From Puniceicoccaceae bacterium (GTDB lineage: Bacteria > Verrucomicrobiota > Verrucomicrobiia > Opitutales > Opitutaceae): a DNA stretch of 49,267 nt. The position numbers and the translations under genes are program-made. The notes below the pieces were generated by a model. It did no database searches. It was not told the origin of the DNA and worked only from the letters and a program-made list of their open reading frames with translations. Location: NCBI GenBank assembly GCA_007695295.1, contig REEB01000117.1, positions 1-49,267 of the forward strand, written 5' to 3'. This document shows positions 43,341 through 49,267 of this stretch, one piece after another; the stretch's first letter is position 1, and every line of letters starts with the position of its first letter.

Positions 43341-45236
43341 TCAACGGCCGCGCCGGAATGCTTCGATGGCCTCGTATTCGGCGAGGCCGAGGCGGTCGTA
43401 GGCGAGGGCGAGTGCGCGGTTGCGGGCCTCGGCTTGCTGCCAAGCTTCGCGGAGGCGGTCCTCGCGGCCGGGGAGCTGGCGTTTCTGGCTCTGGTGCTGG
43501 TAGATGGCGAGGATCTTGAGGCTGAGCTCGTCGGGGCTGAGGGGGACGGCCATGTCGATTTCATCGGTCGCCCACTCCTGGTCGGAGCCGCGGTAGAGCC
43601 AGAGGTAGCAATCGCGCACCCAGCCGTCGGCGGGGGATTCGTCGAGGGCGCGGCGGACGAGGTCGGCGCAGATGCGGCGGGAGGAGGCGGGGTCGGAGAG
43701 GTCGCCGGCGGTATAGACTTGGTGGGGGCGGATGGCTTCGAGGACCTCGCGGACGCGGTCGAGGTCTTCGGGGCCGGCGAAAAACTGCCGGAGGCGGCCG
43801 TTTTCGTAGAACGGGAGGTCGAGAAAGCGCAGTTGGCCCTCGGGCACGCCGCAAATGCGGCAGGCGGAGCGGGCTTCCTCTCGGCGGATGAGGCTTTTGA
43901 TGCGGCGGATTTCCGGGGTGTCGGGAGCGCCCGGGCGGCGGGCGGCGAGTTGATCGAGGACGATGCGGCCGAGGCCGGAAGCGCCGCCGTCGCCGGTGGA
44001 AGCCTCGACATCGGCGAGAAAGGCGGCGTACTTGCGGGCTTCCTCGTCAGCGACGGCGAGATTGCCGGAAGTGAGGTACACGACATGGACCTCGTGGCCC
44101 TGGCGGACGAGACGGTTGAGGGTGCCGCCGAGGAAGCAGACGTCGTCGTGCGGCTCGGGGCTGAGGACGGCAACGCGCTTGGGGTGGGGGGTGGCGCGCT
44201 CGGGCCGGTGGGAGTCGTCGGCATTGGGTTTTCCGCCGGGCCAGCCGGTGATGGTGTGCTGGATCTGGTTGAAGACGCGGATGTTGATGTTGTAGGCGGG
44301 GCCTTCCTCGGTGAGGAGCTCGCCCATTCCGTGCTCGTTGTACTCCTCGTCGACGAGTTTGAGGACGGGCTTGCCGACGCGGTCGCTCAGCCAGACGACG
44401 GCCCGGCGGCTGAGGGCGGGAGTCCAGTCGCAGGGGCCGACGCGCCAGGGGAGCTTGCGCTGGGTGAGATCGGCGGCGGCGGAGTCGTCGAGGAGGAAGC
44501 GGGCGTTGCGATGCTCCTGGAGAAAACTGGCGGAGACGGCTTCGGAAATCTCGCCCTCGACGGCGCGGCGGACGATGGCGGCCTTGCCTTCGCCCCAGGC
44601 CATGAGGACGACGGCGCGCGCTTCCAGGATGGTGGCGACGCCCATGGTGATGGCGTAGCGGGGGACATTGGCCTCACCGAGAAAATCCTTTTCGGCGTCC
44701 TGGCGGGTGAGACGGTCGAGGGTGACGAGGCGGGTGCGGGAGTCGCGGCCCGAGCCGGGTTCGTTGAAGCCGATGTGGCCGGTGCGGCCGATGCCGAGGA
44801 TCTGCAGGTCGATGCCGCCGGCCTCCCGGATGGCCTCTTCGTAGGCGGCGCAGGCTTGGAAGACCTTCGTGCGCTCAATCGCGCCGGGCGGGATGTGGAT
44901 GTGGTCGTCCGGGATGTCGATGTGGTCGAAGAGCTGCTCGCGCATGAAGCGGTGGTAGCTCTGGGAGTGGTCGGGCTCGATGGGGTGGTACTCATCGAGA
45001 TTAAACGTGACGACATTGGCGAAGCTGAGCCCCTCCTCGCGGTGAAGGCGGATGAGCTCGCGGTAGAGGCGGACCGGAGTGGAGCCGGTCGCGAGGCCGA
45101 AGACGGCGCGGCGGTTTTCACCGGCCCGGCGGCGGATGAGGTCGGCCATCTCGGCGGCGAGTTCGGCGCAGGCCTGGTCGGCCGAGGGGTAAATCCGGGT
45201 GGGGATTTTCTCGAACTGTTCCTTCTCAGATTTCAT
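43341..45236 (-). CDS. nagB: Glucosamine-6-phosphate deaminase fused to a degenerate PIG-L domain
   Basis: 631 residues. Residues 1-330 are NagB: FGLATGSTPVRLYREL (46-61), NLDEYHPIEPDHSQSYHRF (79-97) and ILGIGRTGHIGFNEPGS (146-162), which convert glucosamine-6-phosphate to fructose-6-phosphate and ammonia. Residues about 353-580 are a PIG-L (LmbE-like deacetylase) domain, an arrangement seen in other phyla. Its metal motif, normally HPDD, reads EPHD (361-364), and the later GTH-type ligand segment reads DPASSR (515-520), so zinc binding looks lost. The deaminase half appears complete. Divergent from the ROK-like kinase and a complete PIG-L gene, pointing to amino-sugar use. Confidence 0.9.
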   Translation of the reverse strand: MKSEKEQFEKIPTRIYPSADQACAELAAEMADLIRRRAGENRRAVFGLATGSTPVRLYRELIRLHREEGLSFANVVTFNLDEYHPIEPDHSQSYHRFMREQLFDHIDIPDDHIHIPPGAIERTKVFQACAAYEEAIREAGGIDLQILGIGRTGHIGFNEPGSGRDSRTRLVTLDRLTRQDAEKDFLGEANVPRYAITMGVATILEARAVVLMAWGEGKAAIVRRAVEGEISEAVSASFLQEHRNARFLLDDSAAADLTQRKLPWRVGPCDWTPALSRRAVVWLSDRVGKPVLKLVDEEYNEHGMGELLTEEGPAYNINIRVFNQIQHTITGWPGGKPNADDSHRPERATPHPKRVAVLSPEPHDDVCFLGGTLNRLVRQGHEVHVVYLTSGNLAVADEEARKYAAFLADVEASTGDGGASGLGRIVLDQLAARRPGAPDTPEIRRIKSLIRREEARSACRICGVPEGQLRFLDLPFYENGRLRQFFAGPEDLDRVREVLEAIRPHQVYTAGDLSDPASSRRICADLVRRALDESPADGWVRDCYLWLYRGSDQEWATDEIDMAVPLSPDELSLKILAIYQHQSQKRQLPGREDRLREAWQQAEARNRALALAYDRLGLAEYEAIEAFRRGR

Positions 45237-45417
45237 GCGTGGAGGAAGGCGACGGGAGGGGTTTGGCGGGAGAGGCGGGGGTTGGGCAAGCCTACTTTGG
45301 AGTTGACCCGGAAGGATGTTTTCGGACAGGGTGGGCTCATCAATTGCGGGGCCCCGCGCTTTGGTGGTGGTCCGTTTGGTTCTCCCGGTATTTCATCGCC
45401 CCGAATTTCTAGCACCC

Positions 45418-46839
45418 ATGTTAACGACCAAAAAGCACAAATTTCTATCGGCACCGTTAATTTCCCCGCCGCTGGAGGCGGCGTTCCGGCCGTGGGTGTT
45501 GGAGGCGAGGGCCTACCGGAAAAAAGTGGAAGCCTCGGGGCAAGGGACGGTGCTGCTGCTGGGGCTGGAAGGGCCGGGGGGCCGGCTGCACGTTCACCGG
45601 ACGACCATTTTGGAGAGTGAAGGGGTGGAGGGTTACGGCTGGTATTTGGAACGCTTGGCGAAGTTCCTGCTCTGGCAGGTGGGGGGCAGCCGCCTGTTGG
45701 TGGCGGGCTCGGAAGCGGCGGCGGAACTCCTGAAGGCGGTGTTCCGCCCAGGTGGGGAGCGGGCCTTTGACGTGGAGTTGATGGGCAATGTCTACGGGCA
45801 GCCCTTCCGGGTGGAGGAGGCGGGGTTGGACGACGTGGCGGCGGGCGGTGCTGAGCCGGTGGCGCTGGGAGGTCACTTGGAGGGCTGCCGGCTGGGCTTT
45901 GATCTGGGCGCGAGCGACTTCAAACTGGCGGCGGTGCGGGATGGGGAGCTGGTTTATTCGACGGAGATCCGCTGGGATCCGCGCGTGGAGCCGGATCCGG
46001 AGTACCATTACCGGCAGCTCAATGAGGGATTAAAGCAGGCGGCCGCACATCTGCCGCGGGTGGATGCGATCGGCGGGAGTACCGCGGGGATCGTGCTGGA
46101 AAACGAGTTTCGGGTCTCTTCGCTCTTCCGGGCGGTTCCGGAAACGCTCTTTCAGAAGCAAGTGCGGGGAATCTTTCACCGCTTGCGGGAGGAGTGGGGC
46201 GTTCCGGTGGAAGTGGCCAACGACGGCGAAGTGACGGCCCTGGCGGGCGGTCTCTCGATGGGCCTGACCGGCATCCTGGGTCTGGCGATGGGCTCGAGCC
46301 TGGCGGCCGGTTACTATGACGCACAGGGCCGGATCACCGGCTGGTTGAACGAACTGGCCTTTGCACCCATCGATGTGCAGGCGAACGGACCAGTGGATGA
46401 ATGGTCGGGCGACCGCGGCTGCGGGGTGCAGTATTTCTCCCAGCAGGGGGTGGTGCGCCTGGCGCAGGTCGCCGGGATCAAACTGGCTCCGGGGCATCCC
46501 GCGGATCAGTTGATCGAAGTGCAGGAGCGGTTGGCCGGCGGCGATCCCGCGGCGCGACGGGTTTTTGAGACCATTGGCACCTGCCTGGGCTATGCGCTGG
46601 CCCAGTACCACGAATTCTACGGCTTCAAGTCGGTGCTGCTACTCGGGCGGGTGACGTCCGGAGCGGGTGGGGAGCTGATCGTCAGCGGCGCGCGGGCGGT
46701 GCTGGAGAAGGAGTTTCCTGATCTGTTCCGCGAGTGTGAGCTCCGGCTGCCCGACGAAGAATCCAAACGCGTTGGGCAAGCGGTGGCGGCGGCCAGCCTG
46801 CCGACCCTTGAATCCGCCCTCAAGGAAGTCGCACGGTGA
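45418..46839 (+). CDS. ROK/ASKHA-type sugar kinase-like protein
   Basis: 473 residues from ATG 45418 (MLTTKKHKFLSAPLISPP). Residues 1-145 are a helical extension I cannot assign. An actin-like ATPase follows: phosphate loop LGFDLGASDFKLAAVRDGE, VDAIGGSTAGIVL, VEVANDGEVTALAGG with the catalytic-type Asp of ROK proteins, and the second phosphate loop LGLAMGSSLAAGYYD. The CxCGxxGC zinc motif of typical ROK kinases is absent, so activity is plausible but not proven. Stop overlaps the start of the next gene (GTGA), implying an operon with the PIG-L deacetylase; a role in amino-sugar phosphorylation is inferred from nagB opposite. The 181-base space to nagB shows no clear promoter. Confidence 0.7.
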   Translation: MLTTKKHKFLSAPLISPPLEAAFRPWVLEARAYRKKVEASGQGTVLLLGLEGPGGRLHVHRTTILESEGVEGYGWYLERLAKFLLWQVGGSRLLVAGSEAAAELLKAVFRPGGERAFDVELMGNVYGQPFRVEEAGLDDVAAGGAEPVALGGHLEGCRLGFDLGASDFKLAAVRDGELVYSTEIRWDPRVEPDPEYHYRQLNEGLKQAAAHLPRVDAIGGSTAGIVLENEFRVSSLFRAVPETLFQKQVRGIFHRLREEWGVPVEVANDGEVTALAGGLSMGLTGILGLAMGSSLAAGYYDAQGRITGWLNELAFAPIDVQANGPVDEWSGDRGCGVQYFSQQGVVRLAQVAGIKLAPGHPADQLIEVQERLAGGDPAARRVFETIGTCLGYALAQYHEFYGFKSVLLLGRVTSGAGGELIVSGARAVLEKEFPDLFRECELRLPDEESKRVGQAVAAASLPTLESALKEVAR

Positions 46840-47681
46840 AAAAGCCCGAAGCCGATCTCTTCATCCCGGACGGAATGGCGGAAGCGGAAGCGCTGGCCCG
46901 GACCACCCATCTCGGGATCGGCGCCCACCAGGATGACCTCGAGTTCATGGCGGCGGCGGCGATTCTGGAGTGCCACCGGAAGCGGGAGTGGAAATTCGGG
47001 GGGATCACGGTGACGGACGGGCGCGGCAGTGCGCGGGCCGGTCCGTATCAGGATTTTGATGACGAGGAAATGCGGCGGATCCGCCGGCAGGAGCAGCGCA
47101 AGGCCGCCGTGGTGGGGGACTATGCCTTCATGGCCCAGCTCGACTATGCCAGCAGAGAAGTGAAACGGGCCGACCGGGAGGACCTGGTGGCCGACCTGGA
47201 GGAGCTGCTGCGCAAGTCCCGGCCCCGGGTGGTGCTGACCCACCAGCCGGCGGACAAGCACGACACGCACATCGGGGTCCTCCTCGGCGTGCTGGCGGCG
47301 CTCCGGCGGCTCCCGGCGGCCGAGCGGCCGGAAAAGCTGTACGGCTGCGAAGTCTGGCGCGGCCTCGACTGGCTGCCGGACGAAGACAAAACCGTCTTTC
47401 CCATCCGCGGGAGCGAGAACCTGCTCGCGGCCCTCATGGGGGTCTTCGACTCGCAGATCGCCGGGGGAAAAGGCTATGACAAAGCCACCGCCGGGCGCAA
47501 GCTGGCCAATGCCACCTACTTCGCCTCCCATGCCGTGGACGACGCCCCGATGCTGGAGATCGCGCTCGACCTGACCCCGCTGATGCACGATCCGGACCTT
47601 TCGCCGGCGTCGTTTATCGACGGATACATTGACCGTTTTCGTGCCGACGTGGCGGACCGGTTGCAACGGCTCGGGAGCTGA
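46836..47681 (+). CDS. PIG-L (LmbE-like) family deacetylase, intact metal site
   Basis: 281 residues from a GTG at 46836 that overlaps the ROK-like stop. The N-terminal Zn motif THLGIGAHQDDLEFMA supplies H31, D33 and D34 (HxDD), and KHDTH supplies H142/H145 near PRVVLTHQPADKHDTHIGVLLG. The family removes N-acetyl groups from GlcNAc-containing compounds, so this could supply glucosamine for the NagB protein encoded opposite. Ends LSPASFIDGYIDRFRADVADRLQRLGS. Substrate not identifiable from sequence. Confidence 0.88.
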   Translation: MKKPEADLFIPDGMAEAEALARTTHLGIGAHQDDLEFMAAAAILECHRKREWKFGGITVTDGRGSARAGPYQDFDDEEMRRIRRQEQRKAAVVGDYAFMAQLDYASREVKRADREDLVADLEELLRKSRPRVVLTHQPADKHDTHIGVLLGVLAALRRLPAAERPEKLYGCEVWRGLDWLPDEDKTVFPIRGSENLLAALMGVFDSQIAGGKGYDKATAGRKLANATYFASHAVDDAPMLEIALDLTPLMHDPDLSPASFIDGYIDRFRADVADRLQRLGS

Positions 47682-47696
47682 GCGGCGGGGCGGGCC

Positions 47697-49267
47697 TCAG
47701 CGCTCCCCCGGGGCGGTGATCCCGGCTCCGAGAGCGGGCAGGAGATCCGCGGCCGCTGCGGAGTCGTACTCAAAAATCATATACCCGCCGGTGCCGAGGC
47801 GGCGGGCGGCTTCGATCTGGGCGATGACCGGAAGGGCGGTGCCGGTGTCCCAAACGGAAAAACCGATCCCCGGGTAGAGGGGCCGGCCGGCGCTCCAGCC
47901 GAGCTGGCGGCGGGTCATGGCCTCGAAGCCGGCCACGCTGCGCTCGTAGTTCATGGGGGTGACAAAGTCGAGGTAGCCCTGCTCCAGCCAATGGCCCCAG
48001 TCCTGGCCGAGGACCTCGCGGTCGGACGGCCAGTGGCGGAAGACCGCGGCGGAAATCTTCACCTCCGGGCGGGAGTACCGGAGTCGCTCGCTGACGCCGC
48101 GGACGACCGCGGTGATCGCCTCGCGGCGGAAATCACCCCAAGAGGCAACCAGTTCCGGATCGTCCCGGACCGCCTGCGGCCAATCCCCGAGGGCGCGGCC
48201 GATCCGCGCCTCGAAGCGGCTGCGGCAGCCGGGGCAGAAACAGGCCTCGCGTCCCGGATAGCGGATGTAGTCAAAGTGGACGCCGTCGATGGCGTAGCGC
48301 TCGGCCACCTCGACCATGGACCGGATTTCCAGATCGCGGTTTTCGGGGTGGGTGGGGCAGAGCCAGTCTTCCCGCGGGGAGCCGTCGAAAAGCACCTGGG
48401 TGCGGCCGGCGGCGCGTAGTTCGCGGGCGAAAGCCGCGGGGGTGGCGCGGCCGAGGTTAAAATTGACCTTCCAGACATGCAGCTCGATCCCGTGGCGGCG
48501 GCAGGCCTCGAGGCAGGCCGCGAGGGGATCGTCGGCCGCGTCGAGGGCGGCGACGGGCAGAACCTCGCTGGGGTGGAAGGCCACCCCGCCCCAGAGGAAA
48601 TTGGGAAAAAACGCGGTGAACCCGTGGCGGGCGAGGCGGGCGACAGTCTCCTCCCAGTCGTGGCCGGGGAGCGGGGCGGCTTGATGGCGCCAGAGGCCGC
48701 GGAATTCGCCGTCGGTGGGGCGGCGGCTGCGGTAATAAGCGTCGAGGAGGGCGGCTTCGGCCTCGGCGGTTGCGTTCAGGGATTCGAGTGGCCGGCCCTC
48801 GGCGAGGAGCAGGCCGGCCCGGGAGCGGGCGTCGCCGGCGGCGGAGAGGAGGGGCTGGATTTCAGGGCCGGATGCGCCTTCCGTGATGGCAGCGCGGAGT
48901 TCATCCCAGGAGGGGAAGGGTTCGATCGCGCCGAGGGATTCCAGGCGCCGGGCGGCGGCGAGGGTGGCGACCGGAGGCGCCAGGCGGGAAGCGATCGAGA
49001 GCAGGGCGCGGGCCTTGGCGGCTTCGTCGCCATCGAGCAGGATGTGGGTCACGAGGGCGCCGCGGGGGGAAAGAAAGACGGCGGCCTCGCCAGTGGCCTT
49101 GCCATCCGCGTCAAGCCAGTGGGCGATGGCACGGGTTTCGTCGTGGATAATCTGATACGTCTGGATGTTCCAGGAGGACTGGCGGCGAGGGTGGCGATCG
49201 GAGGCGCCAGATGGGAAGCGATCGAGAGCAGGGCGCGGGCCTTGGCGGCTTCGTCGCCATCGAGCAG
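47697..49267 (-). CDS. GHL10-type (family-10-like) glycosylhydrolase, 5' end beyond window
   Basis: C-terminal glycosylhydrolase-like 10 domain: GLWRHQAAPLPGHDWEETVARLARHGFTAFFPNFLWGGVAFHPSE, IDGVHFDYIRYPGREACFCPGCRSRFEARIG (Asp/Tyr barrel motif with a Cys pair) and WGHWLEQGYLDFVTPMNYERSVAGFEA. N-terminal part about SSWNIQTYQIIHDETRAIAHWLDADG... SPRGALVTHILLDGD, upstream of a GTG at 49052, is open to the right edge, so the start is not in the window. The reading frame crosses a direct repeat at 49181-49267 that may be an assembly artefact. Likely a lysine/peptidoglycan- or glycan-related hydrolase; real substrate unknown. Confidence 0.75.
   Translation of the reverse strand, partial: ARWRRSRQGPRPALDRFPSGASDRHPRRQSSWNIQTYQIIHDETRAIAHWLDADGKATGEAAVFLSPRGALVTHILLDGDEAAKARALLSIASRLAPPVATLAAARRLESLGAIEPFPSWDELRAAITEGASGPEIQPLLSAAGDARSRAGLLLAEGRPLESLNATAEAEAALLDAYYRSRRPTDGEFRGLWRHQAAPLPGHDWEETVARLARHGFTAFFPNFLWGGVAFHPSEVLPVAALDAADDPLAACLEACRRHGIELHVWKVNFNLGRATPAAFARELRAAGRTQVLFDGSPREDWLCPTHPENRDLEIRSMVEVAERYAIDGVHFDYIRYPGREACFCPGCRSRFEARIGRALGDWPQAVRDDPELVASWGDFRREAITAVVRGVSERLRYSRPEVKISAAVFRHWPSDREVLGQDWGHWLEQGYLDFVTPMNYERSVAGFEAMTRRQLGWSAGRPLYPGIGFSVWDTGTALPVIAQIEAARRLGTGGYMIFEYDSAAAADLLPALGAGITAPGER
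48954..49040. repeat. Direct repeat, copy 1
   Basis: This 87-base stretch, inside the GHL10-type gene, recurs at 49181-49267 with three substitutions. Here it encodes the normal LLDGDEAAKARALLSIASRL segment in frame. Confidence 0.9.
49181..49267. repeat. Direct repeat, copy 2, at window edge
   Basis: Second copy, 227 bases from the first and ending exactly at the last base. The offset is not a multiple of three, so in the gene's frame it would encode a different peptide. It may continue beyond the window, or be a chimeric assembly end. Confidence 0.85.

Noticed and set aside
43254-45620. Plus-strand open frame of about 788 codons opposite nagB
   Set aside because: NagB motifs on the minus strand are unambiguous; the plus frame is Gly/Ala/Glu/Val-rich without recognisable domains.
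1-49267. CRISPR arrays, insertion sequences, prophage or toxin-antitoxin genes
   Set aside because: No regular spaced repeats, transposase, integrase or small toxin/antitoxin pair was found on reading both strands.

Overview
The window is GC-rich bacterial DNA and looks like Verrucomicrobiota, most probably an Opitutaceae-type member of Opitutae. The evidence is a division/cell-wall (dcw) cluster with a murC-murB fusion and an extra LysM gene, a family 9 cellulase, a LacI regulator beside a TonB-dependent receptor of the 'SPFVVSTEGDRGYRATNT' type, an LptD-like outer-membrane protein, a NagB/PIG-L fusion and a family-10-like glycosylhydrolase. The lineage call is inferred from family resemblance and gene order, not from a marker-gene tree.

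Layout. 1-4.6 kb: 3' part of a GH9 glycosidase, a medium-chain dehydrogenase and, convergent with it, an exported TlpA-like thioredoxin protein, separated by a strong hairpin terminator. 4.6-24.6 kb: one continuous plus-strand dcw cluster in the order mraZ, rsmH, small acidic ORF, ftsL-like, ftsI, murE, murF, mraY, murD, LysM gene, ftsW, murG, murC-murB, ddl, ftsQ, ftsA, ftsZ. Most junctions overlap by 1-7 bases. Its control region carries decameric TGGGG direct repeats (candidate MraZ operator) and two DnaA-box-like 9-mers. It supplies nearly the whole path from UDP-MurNAc to lipid II plus the divisome core.

24.7-33.4 kb: an NADPH:quinone-oxidoreductase-like gene, a very large GH94-like protein, a divergent LacI regulator and a TonB-dependent receptor interrupted by one in-frame TAA. 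Two similar palindromic sites, in the shared lacI/GH94-like promoter region and before the receptor, suggest a small sugar-uptake and processing regulon. 33.4-39.4 kb: glycogen branching enzyme glgB, a 7Fe ferredoxin, an LptD-like protein, a 253-bp hairpin-rich element with imperfect terminal inverted repeats, and a 3-hydroxyisobutyrate-dehydrogenase-like gene. 39.5-49.3 kb: a GH30-like glycosidase, a DPM1-like glycosyltransferase, RluD, and an amino-sugar group: NagB fused to a PIG-L domain that has lost its metal motif, a ROK-like kinase, an intact PIG-L deacetylase and a GHL10-type glycosylhydrolase that runs off the window end.

No rRNA, tRNA, CRISPR array, transposase or phage gene was seen. 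The most unusual points are the paired operator, the single-codon break in the receptor, the Ser in the FtsZ T7 loop, the MraZ/DnaA control region, the degenerate PIG-L domain, the hairpin element at 38.3-38.5 kb and a direct repeat at the right-hand edge.
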